Positions 28,850-38,435 of a stretch of 64,000 nt of DNA are shown one piece after another. Origin of the DNA: Flavobacterium odoriferum. GTDB taxonomy: Bacteria > Bacteroidota > Bacteroidia > Flavobacteriales > Flavobacteriaceae. The stretch spans positions 372,001-436,000 of the forward strand of contig NZ_JAMKFA010000001.1 in NCBI RefSeq assembly GCF_025499515.1. Reading direction: 5' to 3'. A program made the position numbers and the translations under genes. Position 1 is the stretch's first letter, and every line of letters begins with the position of its first letter. The notes under the pieces were generated by a model, which was given only the letters and a program-made list of their open reading frames with translations, was not told the DNA's origin and ran no database searches.

Positions 28850-29802
28850 TAGTTTTTAATTCTAGCTTCTTGGTTTTTATAAGTGTTTAATAATGAATAC
28901 GATATAAGATAAACTAAAATTAAAATTAATGGAAATAAAATTTTATTATTTAACAATAGAGGTTTATAATCTCTAATGTTTATAATACTACTTTCTTCTT
29001 TGATTATCTTATCAAAAATATTTTCATTAGTTAGCAAATATTGTTTTTCTGCGATTAAACGATCTTTCTTTTCAACTAATTCTGGAATACTATTTTTTTC
29101 AGATATTGAAATTGTCCCTGAAGAGTTGTTAGAAGATAATAAGACAATTAGTTTGTCTATTTGATTAATAAGAGAATCGTTTAAAGTAATTTTATCTGCT
29201 AAATTTTTTTGATAAACTTTTTGTTGAACTTCAAAGTACGGATTAGAATTAAGATACTTTAAAAGAGGAAGGATAAACTCTTTTTCTTCAAACATACCTT
29301 TAGTTTGGATAGAAATTTTGTGATGATAATAATTTTTACTTGTTATCACGTCTTTCATAATTTTATCGATGTCGCCATCTTCGGCCATCAATTTAATTAA
29401 TTCAAAATTGTTCTGTTGATCACGATTATTCACAAAATTATAAATTGCTGGAAAAGCCTCAATTTCAACACTGATAACATCTTCATAATTTTTTATTCCT
29501 AATTCTTTAAAAAAGGCTTCATCTTCCTCTCTTAATTTGGTATCTATTTGTTCAATTTTTTTATACAAATACTCATTACTTCCGAAATTAGGAATAACCG
29601 AAATTTCATGATTGTATGTTTTGGAATCAACCATATAGGCTAAAGCTACCCCAATAACAAACAAAATTCCGATGATAATTATTTTCTTTTTTACAAAAAA
29701 TATTAAATCAAAAATATTATTCACTATTCCTTTGAAAAAGTTTTTTATTCCGTTCCCGATTTGTCTTAAATCGATTTCTTGATCTTGAGAATTTGTACTC
29801 AT
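28849..29802 (-). CDS. Wzz-like chain-length determinant (two-TM protein)
   Basis: The 317-residue protein has a cytoplasmic N-terminus, one transmembrane segment (about 41-58, IIIIGILFVIGVALAYMV), a mostly helical periplasmic region (about 60-280) with coiled-coil-like stretches, and a second segment near the C-terminus (about 284-308). This two-helix layout is that of polysaccharide co-polymerases that set O-antigen length. Sequence similarity is low, so the call rests mostly on topology and on its position at the head of the locus beside rmlB. Confidence 0.6.
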   Translation of the reverse strand: MSTNSQDQEIDLRQIGNGIKNFFKGIVNNIFDLIFFVKKKIIIIGILFVIGVALAYMVDSKTYNHEISVIPNFGSNEYLYKKIEQIDTKLREEDEAFFKELGIKNYEDVISVEIEAFPAIYNFVNNRDQQNNFELIKLMAEDGDIDKIMKDVITSKNYYHHKISIQTKGMFEEKEFILPLLKYLNSNPYFEVQQKVYQKNLADKITLNDSLINQIDKLIVLLSSNNSSGTISISEKNSIPELVEKKDRLIAEKQYLLTNENIFDKIIKEESSIINIRDYKPLLLNNKILFPLILILVYLISYSLLNTYKNQEARIKN

Positions 29803-29808
29803 TAATTC

Positions 29809-31497
29809 TTATTTTACGTTAAAGATTTGTTCTAATATTTTTATTGTAATTAAATATGTAGGTTTTACACCTGTGGTTCCTAATCCACCTGAAGCCAATG
29901 TACTTCCAGTTTCTAATGGATTATCAGAAGCATAATAAGCATATCTAACTTTTACATTAGGATTGATACTTTTTCTGATTTTTGATGCCGATTGAATTGC
30001 TTTTTGATAATAAGCGCCTTCCATTTCTAATCCGATAGCTTCCCAAGTAGATTCGTGGAAAAATTTCAACAAATCTCTGTTTTGAAGCGATGTTCCTAAA
30101 ACCGTAATCATTGGTCCTTCAAAAACCGGAATATCGTTTCCTTTCAACATTTCTGCTTTTAATTCGTTTTCAAAGAAATAATTATCTGCCGTTCCTTCAT
30201 TCACGTGCGCTGTCGGAATCATGATATCGCCTTTTCCTCCTTCTAAAATTCCAGCTTTACCCATGATTGAAACCGATTCCACATTTAAAAACAGTTTGTT
30301 TTTAGCAATTTTATATGGTTTCAATAATTCATCAATGGTTTCATAAGCTTGCTCACCAAACGCATAATCCATAACGATTAAAACAGGTTTGTTTTCGCCT
30401 AAATTCGCTTTAGCAAAAGCTGTTTTTTTAATATCTATTTTAGCCGTATCAAAAATTTGTACGTCAATGTTAGTTCCAGAAGTATCAGGCAATGAAATCA
30501 TTCCGTGTTGTAACGCAAAATCTTCCACTTTCTTGCGTAACTCTTTATTATTAGAACTACTTAAATCTTCAAATATTTGAAAATCAGCTGCATCTTTATA
30601 TTTTTTTCCTAAAACAGGTTCAGCAAAAATAGAATTCATTACACTGTGCATATTTGCACTTATGATATGAATTGGTCTTTCAATCAAATAGTTTTTTACT
30701 AAAACTTCTTTAATGTTGTTTGCCCAAATTTCGCCGTAAATATGATGACCTAATCTTTCTCTTAAAATTGGGCTAAACGTAATGGTTCTTTTATTATTAT
30801 CAACGACCTCTTCAATGGCTAATTTTCCTAACCAATATACAATGTGAAGGAAACGTTCTGGTGTTTCTGTAGTTCCAAAATCTTCATAAATTGCCTTTAC
30901 TTCTGCAAAAGTTCTTCCTAAGATATTTGAAGCGTGCGAAATTGCTTTTTCTCTATCAACTAAAGTAAGTTTTTTGTTTTGTAAAACCACTTGCTCTAAT
31001 TTTTCCCAATCGCGTGTAAATCTTCCTTCTTCGTCGATTAAAACTCTGTCTTTAATTTTATGCGATTCGATAAAAATAAAGGTCAAATGTGTTAAAATAT
31101 CATAGATGTCTGAACGGCCACGTGTAATCTCGATATTCATTTGCTCATCGTCAATACGGTAACAATTTCTTCTTCTTTTTGGTGGAACTATTGCTTTAAA
31201 GTGCGAATTTGAATAGCCTTCATCTGAAGTTAAATTGATATAACGGCATTCTTCAATTCCAATTGGTAAACGTTCAATTACGTATAATAACCCATTTAAT
31301 TCTACTTTTTCTTCGGCAATAGAACCGTAAATTTCAGGTCGAAGCGCTAATAAGGCTTCTCTTAAAGTTTCTCCCGAAACACCCATTGGTTTATAGAAAC
31401 CTCTGTTAAATAAATGTCTCATGGTAATGTACAGTCGCTCAATAGCTGCTGAGGACTCTTGCGCTCTAGAACGCGAAATGTTTTTAATGTCTTTCAT
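29809..31497 (-). CDS. DUF6909 family protein with phosphorylase-like C-terminus
   Basis: The 562-residue cytoplasmic protein resembles DUF6909, a conserved Bacteroidota family of unknown function. The C-terminal part resembles the nucleoside phosphorylase / AMP nucleosidase fold: GLEMEGAYY (Glu-Met-Glu near residue 492), then AYYASDNPLE, whose Asp525 aligns with the catalytic Asp of such enzymes. The N-terminal about 330 residues are helical and unassigned. A -7-like CAAAGTTA lies at 31521-31528 (reverse strand). A purine-related hydrolase or phosphorylase role is inference. Confidence 0.6.
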   Translation of the reverse strand: MKDIKNISRSRAQESSAAIERLYITMRHLFNRGFYKPMGVSGETLREALLALRPEIYGSIAEEKVELNGLLYVIERLPIGIEECRYINLTSDEGYSNSHFKAIVPPKRRRNCYRIDDEQMNIEITRGRSDIYDILTHLTFIFIESHKIKDRVLIDEEGRFTRDWEKLEQVVLQNKKLTLVDREKAISHASNILGRTFAEVKAIYEDFGTTETPERFLHIVYWLGKLAIEEVVDNNKRTITFSPILRERLGHHIYGEIWANNIKEVLVKNYLIERPIHIISANMHSVMNSIFAEPVLGKKYKDAADFQIFEDLSSSNNKELRKKVEDFALQHGMISLPDTSGTNIDVQIFDTAKIDIKKTAFAKANLGENKPVLIVMDYAFGEQAYETIDELLKPYKIAKNKLFLNVESVSIMGKAGILEGGKGDIMIPTAHVNEGTADNYFFENELKAEMLKGNDIPVFEGPMITVLGTSLQNRDLLKFFHESTWEAIGLEMEGAYYQKAIQSASKIRKSINPNVKVRYAYYASDNPLETGSTLASGGLGTTGVKPTYLITIKILEQIFNVK

Positions 31498-31540
31498 TAA
31501 TATTTTGTTTTTCTAACCTGCAAAGTTACAATTTTATTTT

Positions 31541-32365
31541 TTAGTTGGTTAATATCAAATTTATTGAGGGTTCATTTAATTGTAATTTTTCTTGGAAATC
31601 TGCTTCTTGTTTGTTCCATTTTCCGAAAGAATACGTATAAAAAAAGTCTCTTTCAACAAAATTATACAATACATATGGTTGGTATTTTGTGCCTGTTTTA
31701 TTGCTTTCAATCAATAGTTTTTCATAGGCTACAAAAATGCCTTTTTCTGGAAAAACCATGTCAAAATGAGATACATCAAATTTATGTCTTAAAACGCCTT
31801 TATTTAGAGTAACCACAAAATCTTTATTTAATAATTCTTTTCCAGGCGCGCCATTTTCGTCTACACTATAAAAATGTATTTTAATAGTTGCGCTGTCTAT
31901 TCTACTATCTGTAAAAATGGTGACTTCTTTTATAAATTTCGTTTTAGAATACGATAACTGATACGGAAAAAACTTCGCTTCAACTTTTGGGCCGTTATCA
32001 AAAGATTGAAAAATAGCGTCTTTAATATTTCCTATTTCTATTTTTTTAGATTGCTTTTTATTAAGAACAACAATTTCATTTAGCTCGTACGTTGTTGGTT
32101 TTAAATTTACCAAAGAAATTTCGGAACCTTTAATGGTTTTTTTTTCATATCCTAAAACTGAAAAAACAATGTTTTTTTGTTTGGAAGCTTCTAAGAAAAA
32201 ACTTCCGTTTGCTTCCGAAGTAGTTCCAATCGTTTCGTTCTCCACCCAAATATTCACATACGGAATGGGTTCGCCCGAAATACTGTCTTTGACCACGCCA
32301 CGGATTTGCGAAAAAGCAAATTGTGAAACAATCAAAAAAATCCAAATCACTCTATTTTCTTTCAT
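31541..32365 (-). CDS. Secreted protein with carboxypeptidase-like regulatory domain
   Basis: The 274-residue protein has a signal peptide (ending near FAFSQ) and an N-terminal CarboxypepD_reg-like beta sandwich (IRGVVKDSISGEPIPYVNIW, GTTSEANGSFFLEA), common at the start of Bacteroidota outer-membrane proteins. The rest is beta-rich (about 110-274) with no barrel signature I can name. It lies 2 bases downstream of the GH3-like gene, so co-transcription is likely. The function is unknown. Confidence 0.75.
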   Translation of the reverse strand: MKENRVIWIFLIVSQFAFSQIRGVVKDSISGEPIPYVNIWVENETIGTTSEANGSFFLEASKQKNIVFSVLGYEKKTIKGSEISLVNLKPTTYELNEIVVLNKKQSKKIEIGNIKDAIFQSFDNGPKVEAKFFPYQLSYSKTKFIKEVTIFTDSRIDSATIKIHFYSVDENGAPGKELLNKDFVVTLNKGVLRHKFDVSHFDMVFPEKGIFVAYEKLLIESNKTGTKYQPYVLYNFVERDFFYTYSFGKWNKQEADFQEKLQLNEPSINLILTN

Positions 32366-32367
32366 CT

Positions 32368-33858
32368 TTATTCTTTTATCTCAAAAAACTGAGCAATCTG
32401 TCTATCGTTGCTTAATCTTGGTAATTTATTTTGTCCGCCTAATTTACCTATCGATTTCATATACTCTTGAAAACCATTTTTTGGAACTTTGGTAATCACT
32501 AATGTTCTTAACACATTTCCAACAATCAAATCATCATAATACACGTTTTGTTTGCGCATAGCGGCATCAATCTTTAACGCAAACTCTTCTAAATTGTTTG
32601 GTTCATTTTCAAATTCGATAAACCATTCGTGATAAGGTAAGCCTTCGGTTGGTGTAATTTGTGGTGCTACAGTGAATTCATTTACACGAATATCGCTTCC
32701 TTCCATTGCTTCTTTTAAAGCTGATTCTACTTCTTTTCCAATAACATGTTCACCAAAAGCGGAAATATAATGTTTGATTCTTCCCGAGACAATTACTCGA
32801 TAGGGTTTTAAACTCGTAAACTGAATAGTATCTCCAATATTATAAGCCCAAAGTCCGGCATTAGTCGAAATGATTAAAACGTAATTGACACCTAATTCTA
32901 CTTCGCCAATGGTATAGCGTTTTGGATGTTCGGTGAAAAATTCGTCTGCTTTTATGAATTCGTAGAAAATACCAGAATTTAATAGCAATAGCATTCCTTT
33001 TTCATTCTGAGAATCTTGGTAAGCAAAAAAGCCTTCAGAAGCTGGAAACAATTCAATAGAATCGACTTTTCTTCCAATTAAATTTTCGAATTTCGCACGA
33101 TAGGGTTCGTAATTTACACCGCCATAAATGAACAAATTGAAGTTTTTGAATATTTCGCCCACAGGCTTATTTGCTTTTGCTGCCAGTTTCTCAAAATACA
33201 TTTGCACCCAAGACGGAATACCTGAAATCACCGACATGTCTTCGTTAATGGTTTCTTCTACAATCGCATTGACTTTAGTTTCCCAATCTTCAATACAATT
33301 GGTTTCCCAACTTGGCATGCGGTTTTTTTGTAAATATTTTGGAACAAAATGCGCGACAATTCCTGATAATCTTCCCAATTTTATGCCGTTTTTTTCTTCC
33401 AAAAGTGGACTTCCTTGCAAGAAAATCATTTTACCCTTTACAAATTCTGCTTTTCCTGTTTCGTGAATGTAACTTAAAATAGCATTTCGAGCCGCTTGAA
33501 TATGAAACGGCATCGATTCTTTTGTCAACGGGATATATTTAGCTCCTGAAGTAGTTCCTGAAGTTTTAGCAAAATAAAGTGGTTTTCCTTTCCAAAGTAC
33601 ATTTTCTTCTCCTTTTACGACTTTATCAACATAGTGTTTTAATCCTTCGTAATCGCGAACTGGAACTTTTTGAGCAAAATCTGAGAAGGTTTTTATAGCT
33701 GAAAAATCATGGTCCTTTCCAAATTGCGTTTGAGCCGCTTCTTTAATTAAGGCTTCAAAAACTTGTTGTTGGGTTTCAATGGGATTATTGGCCCATTTTT
33801 GAGTTTTAGCGTGAATTCTTTTTGCAAATAATTTTGCTGCAAAAGCTTTTACTGACAT
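32368..33858 (-). CDS. GH3-family acyl-adenylate-forming protein
   Basis: The 496-residue protein belongs to the GH3 auxin-responsive promoter family, part of the acyl-adenylate-forming superfamily. It shows the ATP-binding FAKTSGTTSGAKYIPLT, the family-typical ELFPASEGFFAYQ and INTNAGLWAYNIGD-like region (here ISTNAGLWAYNIGD). Plant GH3 enzymes join amino acids to acyl hormones; the substrate of bacterial members is unknown. It lies one base downstream of the M23-like gene. Confidence 0.9.
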   Translation of the reverse strand: MSVKAFAAKLFAKRIHAKTQKWANNPIETQQQVFEALIKEAAQTQFGKDHDFSAIKTFSDFAQKVPVRDYEGLKHYVDKVVKGEENVLWKGKPLYFAKTSGTTSGAKYIPLTKESMPFHIQAARNAILSYIHETGKAEFVKGKMIFLQGSPLLEEKNGIKLGRLSGIVAHFVPKYLQKNRMPSWETNCIEDWETKVNAIVEETINEDMSVISGIPSWVQMYFEKLAAKANKPVGEIFKNFNLFIYGGVNYEPYRAKFENLIGRKVDSIELFPASEGFFAYQDSQNEKGMLLLLNSGIFYEFIKADEFFTEHPKRYTIGEVELGVNYVLIISTNAGLWAYNIGDTIQFTSLKPYRVIVSGRIKHYISAFGEHVIGKEVESALKEAMEGSDIRVNEFTVAPQITPTEGLPYHEWFIEFENEPNNLEEFALKIDAAMRKQNVYYDDLIVGNVLRTLVITKVPKNGFQEYMKSIGKLGGQNKLPRLSNDRQIAQFFEIKE

Positions 33859-33859
33859 G

Positions 33860-34732
33860 TTAATTGAAATTGATAAACTGAGTTGGGTCTATTGGGAAAC
33901 CGTCTTTCCATAATTCAAAATGAAGTGTTGCACCCGAATTTTGTACATTATTAGCATTTCCGGCAAGAGCAATAACTTCACCTGATCGTACGATATTTCC
34001 TTGTGATTTTGTTACTGAAGCCGCATTTTTATAGACAGATAAAATATCATCTTTATGACGAACAATTACCACATAACCTGAACTTGGCGTCCAATCGGAA
34101 AAAATGATGGTTCCTGCTCCAACGGATTTTATTGGTGTGTTATTGGTTAAAGCGATTTTAACTGCTAAATGTTTATTAGCTACATTATATTTTTGTAAAA
34201 TAGCACCCTGAGCAGGCGGAAATAATACAAAACTAACTTTAGGTTTTGAAGTTTCAAATACATTGTACTTGTCTTCTTTAATAACTTGATCTCTTAATTC
34301 TTGCTCTTTCTCTGTTGGTGAAAGTCCAGAAACATCAATTTCAGAAACATCTAACGCTTTGATAGAATCTTTATTCAGCTTTGCATACTCTAAATCGCCG
34401 GTTAATACTTTTTTGATGGAAGCAATGTAAGCGTTGTTGATTTTTACCGATTTTTCAAGAGAGTCTGATTTTATTGCCATTTCCAACGCTTCTTGTTTTA
34501 ATTTTGAAGAAGCATAACCCGGAATATATTCGCGTAAAGGTGTAAATGCAATAATATAAGTGGTTACAAAAATGATTAAAATAGCGCCAATAGTTCCTAC
34601 AACAAAGACATTCATTAAGTTTAATTTTAATGAAAACGTTTCTTCAAAAGTATCTTCGTTAAGAATAACTAATCTTCTTTTGTTGTATAACTTTTTAAGA
34701 AGTAACTGTCGTTTTAGCTTTTTGTTAGCCAT
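33860..34732 (-). CDS. M23/LytM-domain protein with degenerate metal site
   Basis: The 290-residue protein has a cytoplasmic N-terminus, one transmembrane segment (about 43-63), a coiled-coil-like stretch (about 75-115) and a C-terminal LytM domain. Zinc ligands of active M23 peptidases are altered: the HxxxD position reads HLAVK (His188, Lys192), the HxH motif reads TLH (Thr269, His271), and the conserved Y-x-H is YKN (Asn236). This resembles inactive LytM activators such as EnvC or NlpD. A regulatory role in cell-wall amidase control is inference. A -7-like CAAATATA lies at 34754-34761. Confidence 0.8.
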   Translation of the reverse strand: MANKKLKRQLLLKKLYNKRRLVILNEDTFEETFSLKLNLMNVFVVGTIGAILIIFVTTYIIAFTPLREYIPGYASSKLKQEALEMAIKSDSLEKSVKINNAYIASIKKVLTGDLEYAKLNKDSIKALDVSEIDVSGLSPTEKEQELRDQVIKEDKYNVFETSKPKVSFVLFPPAQGAILQKYNVANKHLAVKIALTNNTPIKSVGAGTIIFSDWTPSSGYVVIVRHKDDILSVYKNAASVTKSQGNIVRSGEVIALAGNANNVQNSGATLHFELWKDGFPIDPTQFINFN

Positions 34733-34862
34733 TTATTGCATTAATTTATATCACAAATATACTAAATACAACGTGTTTGTAAATTGAAACCTGATAATAA
34801 ATCGTTAAAAAATAATCATTTGGTAATTTCTTTATATCTTTGTACTTTAAATTTTAGAAAAA

Positions 34863-35063
34863 ATGAATGCATTAGCTATATTTTTAGGCATAACAGGACC
34901 GTGGCAAATTGTTTTGGTAATCGTTGTTGTAATTTTACTTTTTGGAGGTAAAAAAATTCCAGAATTAATGAAAGGAATTGGTAGCGGAATTAAAGAATTC
35001 AAAAACGCTGCTAAAGACGATCAACCTGCAAATTCTAAAAAAGAAGAAGAAACTAAAGAATAA
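34863..35063 (+). CDS. tatA: Sec-independent translocase subunit TatA
   Basis: The 66-residue protein has a single N-terminal transmembrane helix, the [20 protein letters not shown] amphipathic hinge typical of TatA, and a charged, lysine/glutamate-rich tail. TatA oligomers form the pore of the twin-arginine translocation system. A -7-like TATCTTTG is at 34835-34842. TatC is not in this window. A clear terminator follows at 35086-35129. Confidence 0.92.
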   Translation: MNALAIFLGITGPWQIVLVIVVVILLFGGKKIPELMKGIGSGIKEFKNAAKDDQPANSKKEEETKE

Positions 35064-35085
35064 TTTTCTTTAAATTCTAATATTA

Positions 35086-35129
35086 AAAACCCAAAATTCC
35101 AACTTTAATTAGCTGGAATTTTGGGTTTT
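35086..35129. terminator. Terminator between tatA and tex
   Basis: A 16 bp perfect stem (AAAACCCAAAATTCCA / TGGAATTTTGGGTTTT) with a 12-base loop, followed by T-rich sequence. It lies between two convergent genes and can serve both. Confidence 0.85.
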
Positions 35130-35159
35130 GTTTTTTGACACCCCGCTAAAAGATGGGAA

Positions 35160-37286
35160 TTATAAAATCATCGTCAACTGAATGCGTTTTCTCGCTTCAT
35201 CTACCTCAACGACTTTTACTTGTACATGTTGGTGCATTTTTACCACTTCGTTTACATCGGAAACATAGCCTTCTTTTAGTTGCGAAATGTGCACCAAACC
35301 GCTTTCTTTGATTCCTACATCCACAAAACAACCAAAAGCGGTAATGTTATTTACGATTCCAGGTAAAATCATACCTGTTCGTAAATCTTTTATGGTTTTT
35401 ACATTCGGGTCAAATTCGAAAATTTTTGCGGCTTTTCTTGGATCTAATCCTGGTTTTTCTAGCTCTTTTAAAATGTCTTTCAACGTTAAAATTCCGATTT
35501 CAGCCGTTATGTAATTTTCAGGTTTTATCTGTGCGATTTTTTCTTTGTTGGCGATTAATTCTGTGGTTTTGATACCTAAATCTTTTGCCATTTTTTCCAC
35601 AATAGGATACGCTTCTGGATGCACTGCCGAGTTATCCAACGGATTTTTTCCATCACGAATTCTAATGAAAGCGGCGGCTTGTTGGTAAGCTTTTTCACCT
35701 AAACGTGGTACTTTTTTCAGTTGCTTTCTATCTTCAAAAGGTCCGTTTTCAGAACGAAAAGCTACAATATTTTCCGCCATTTTTTCACCAATTCCAGAAA
35801 CATAACTCAGCAACGATTTACTTGCGGTGTTGATGTTAATTCCAACTGAATTTACACAACTCATCACAGTACTATCCAATGCTGATTGTAATTTGGTTTG
35901 ATCAACATCGTGCTGATATTGCCCAACACCAATGGATTTTGGATCAATTTTTACCAATTCAGCTAATGGGTCAGAAAGTCGTCTTCCAATCGAAACCGAA
36001 CCACGAACGGTAACATCATAATTTGAGAATTCTTCACGGGCTATCTTACTTGCTGAATACACAGATGCTCCTGCTTCCGAAACTACAAAAACTTGAACGG
36101 GTTTATCAAAAGCGATTTTTTTAATGAAAAATTCGGTTTCACGAGAAGCAGTTCCGTTTCCAATAGAAATGGCTTCAATGTTATACGCATTCACCATTGA
36201 GCGAATTTTCTTCATCGCCATAGCGGTATCGTTTTGTGGTGCGTGTGGATAAATGGTTTCATTGTTTAATAAATCACCTTTTTCATCCAAACAAACCACT
36301 TTACAACCGGTTCTGTAACCTGGGTCGATGGCTAAAATTCGTTTTTCTCCTAAAGGTGGTGCTAACAATAACTGACGTAAATTTTCGGAAAACACATCAA
36401 TTGCTTTAATATCAGCTTTCGCTTTTGCTTCTTGCAAAGTTTCGTTTGAAATGGCTGGTTCTAACAAACGTTTGTAGCTGTCTTTAATGGCTAATTCTAA
36501 ATGAGAAGTTGTATCAGAATTTTTATTTTTGATGATATTTTCTTCAATGAAATCTAAAGCTTCTTCTTTTTCAACAGCGACATTTAACTTCACAAAACCT
36601 TCCGCTTCGGCACGCAACATTGCTAATAAACGATGCGATGGCGCTTTAGAAATCGGTTCTGCCCAATCAAAATATTGGGAGAATTTTTGAGCTCCTTCGT
36701 CGTCTTTTTTAGTTTTAACGACTTTGGTTGTGATTTCGGCTTTTCGTTGGAACAAACGACGTAAGTTTTTACGAATAAAGATGTTTTCGTTAATCCATTC
36801 GGCGATGATATCGCGAGCGCCTTGTAACGCTTCGTCTTCGTTTTTAACGTTTGTATTCAAATATTTCGAGGCTAAAAATTCAATGTCGTCATTTCTCTGG
36901 CTCATGATGATTTTTGCTAACGGTTCCAATCCGTTTTCACGAGCGACATCGGCTTTGGTTTTTTTCTTCTTTTTGTAGGGTAAATAGAAATCTTCCAATT
37001 CTTGTAAATCAAAACTGTTTTCAATTTTAGATTTCAATTCAGGTGAAAGCGCATTTTGCTCTTCAATCGATTTTAAAATGCTTTCTTTTCGCTTGATGAT
37101 TTCATCAAATTGTTTGTTTAATTTTGAAATCGCTTCGATTTGTACCTCATCTAAATTTCCGGTTTGATCTTTTCGGTAACGCGAAATAAACGGAATCGTA
37201 CAATCTTCTAAAAGTAATTTTATAGTAGCTTCAATGCTTTTTGGAGCAATGTTGGTTTGGTTTTGAATGAATTGAATATTGGTCAT
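35160..37286 (-). CDS. tex: Tex family RNA-binding transcriptional accessory protein
   Basis: The 708-residue protein has the Tex order: N-terminal helical part (TIPFISRYRKDQTGNLDEVQ), a YqgF/RNase H-like domain (LAIDPGYRTGCKV, about residue 313 on), helix-hairpin-helix motifs (LLSYVSGIGEKMAENIVAFR) and a C-terminal S1 domain (GMILPGIVNNITAFGCFVDV). Tex binds nucleic acid and acts in transcription and stress tolerance in other bacteria. I chose the start at 37286; the longer frame adds 14 non-conserved residues. Confidence 0.93.
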   Translation of the reverse strand: MTNIQFIQNQTNIAPKSIEATIKLLLEDCTIPFISRYRKDQTGNLDEVQIEAISKLNKQFDEIIKRKESILKSIEEQNALSPELKSKIENSFDLQELEDFYLPYKKKKKTKADVARENGLEPLAKIIMSQRNDDIEFLASKYLNTNVKNEDEALQGARDIIAEWINENIFIRKNLRRLFQRKAEITTKVVKTKKDDEGAQKFSQYFDWAEPISKAPSHRLLAMLRAEAEGFVKLNVAVEKEEALDFIEENIIKNKNSDTTSHLELAIKDSYKRLLEPAISNETLQEAKAKADIKAIDVFSENLRQLLLAPPLGEKRILAIDPGYRTGCKVVCLDEKGDLLNNETIYPHAPQNDTAMAMKKIRSMVNAYNIEAISIGNGTASRETEFFIKKIAFDKPVQVFVVSEAGASVYSASKIAREEFSNYDVTVRGSVSIGRRLSDPLAELVKIDPKSIGVGQYQHDVDQTKLQSALDSTVMSCVNSVGININTASKSLLSYVSGIGEKMAENIVAFRSENGPFEDRKQLKKVPRLGEKAYQQAAAFIRIRDGKNPLDNSAVHPEAYPIVEKMAKDLGIKTTELIANKEKIAQIKPENYITAEIGILTLKDILKELEKPGLDPRKAAKIFEFDPNVKTIKDLRTGMILPGIVNNITAFGCFVDVGIKESGLVHISQLKEGYVSDVNEVVKMHQHVQVKVVEVDEARKRIQLTMIL

Positions 37287-37340
37287 TGTAAATAATAATT
37301 GAAATGCTAAAATACTATCTTTGGACAAAATTATTAGCTT

Positions 37341-37613
37341 TTGGAAGTACTATTTATTTATTTAATTGTGATTAACAGCCTTTGTTTTTTAACTTTTGGC
37401 TACGATAAATGGCAAGCTAAAAACAATAAAAGACGCATTTCGGAATTCAATTTGCTTTTATTGGCTGGAATTGGTGGAACTATTGGAGGATTAATAGGAA
37501 TGAATTTTTTCAAACACAAAACCAATAAATTTTCTTTTATTTTGAGTTTCTACGCTATTGTGATTCTTCAGATTGTTTTATTATATTTCGGAATTCAAGC
37601 TTTTAAAAGCTAA
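37341..37613 (+). CDS. DUF1294 small membrane protein
   Basis: This 90-residue protein contains LTFGYDKWQAKNNKRRISEF and a C-terminal pair of hydrophobic segments, matching DUF1294. It probably starts at a TTG codon: no ATG is in frame before the conserved region, and an in-frame stop sits just upstream (37335-37337). A -7-like TATCTTTG lies at 37316-37323. Its 3' end overlaps the convergent nnrD gene by 33 bases. The function is unknown. Confidence 0.75.
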   Translation: MEVLFIYLIVINSLCFLTFGYDKWQAKNNKRRISEFNLLLLAGIGGTIGGLIGMNFFKHKTNKFSFILSFYAIVILQIVLLYFGIQAFKS

Positions 37614-38411
37614 ACCTATATTTTCAATAACATCTGTTATTAACATACTTTCTTCACTTTGTGTTTGAAGTGTAATATCAGCTGCTAATCCGTGAAGATA
37701 AACTCCTAAAATAGCCGATTCTAAAGTAGTATAACCTTGTGCTAAAAATGAAGTAATCATTCCGGTTAACGCATCGCCAGAACCTCCTTTTGCTAAACCT
37801 GAATTTCCAGTGGTGTTTTCAAAAGTTTGAATTCCGTCAGTGATAAAAGTTTTATGTCCTTTTAAAACGATGACACAATTTAGTTCTTTAGCTTTTTTGA
37901 TGGCTGTATTTCTTCTTTCCGATTCAGAATCATGTTCGCCAAATAATCGGTCAAATTCTTTTGGATGTGGTGTTAGAATGAATGGAAAATTAAAGTTTTT
38001 CCAATCGATTTTATATTTCGCTATTAAATTTAAAGCATCGGCATCAAAAACAACGGGAAGTTTATTTTCATACAATTCGTAAATGTATTGCAAACTAATT
38101 TCATCAACGCCAATTCCAGGACCAATTCCGATAGCATTAAATGGTGACAAATCATTCATCACACAAGAATTGGCATACATTGCTTCGGGAATCGAATTGA
38201 AAAGAACATTTTTGTTTTCGGGGTAAAAAACAACTGTTAATAAACCAACGCCCGAACGTAAGCAAGCTCTTGAAGCAATAATAGCAGCTCCCATTTTGTC
38301 TGTACTTTCTGCAATTAACAAAGCATGACCATGCGTTCCTTTGTTAGAATCACATGGTCGTTTTTTATAAGTGTTTTTAATACAATTCAAATCTATTTTT
38401 AAGAGTTCCAT
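37581..38411 (-). CDS. nnrD: ADP/ATP-dependent NAD(P)H-hydrate dehydratase
   Basis: NnrD repairs hydrated NAD(P)H. The 276-residue ribokinase-fold protein has KGTHGHALLIAES, RSGVGLLTV, VVFDADALNLI, ILTPHPKEFDRLFG and the catalytic GGSGDALTGMI. It is the stand-alone dehydratase domain; no epimerase domain (NnrE) is fused. It lies 24 bases downstream of rpiB and is probably co-transcribed with it. Confidence 0.9.
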   Translation of the reverse strand: MELLKIDLNCIKNTYKKRPCDSNKGTHGHALLIAESTDKMGAAIIASRACLRSGVGLLTVVFYPENKNVLFNSIPEAMYANSCVMNDLSPFNAIGIGPGIGVDEISLQYIYELYENKLPVVFDADALNLIAKYKIDWKNFNFPFILTPHPKEFDRLFGEHDSESERRNTAIKKAKELNCVIVLKGHKTFITDGIQTFENTTGNSGLAKGGSGDALTGMITSFLAQGYTTLESAILGVYLHGLAADITLQTQSEESMLITDVIENIGLAFKSLNSEI

Positions 38412-38435
38412 TTGAATTGATTTTAAGATTTTTGA

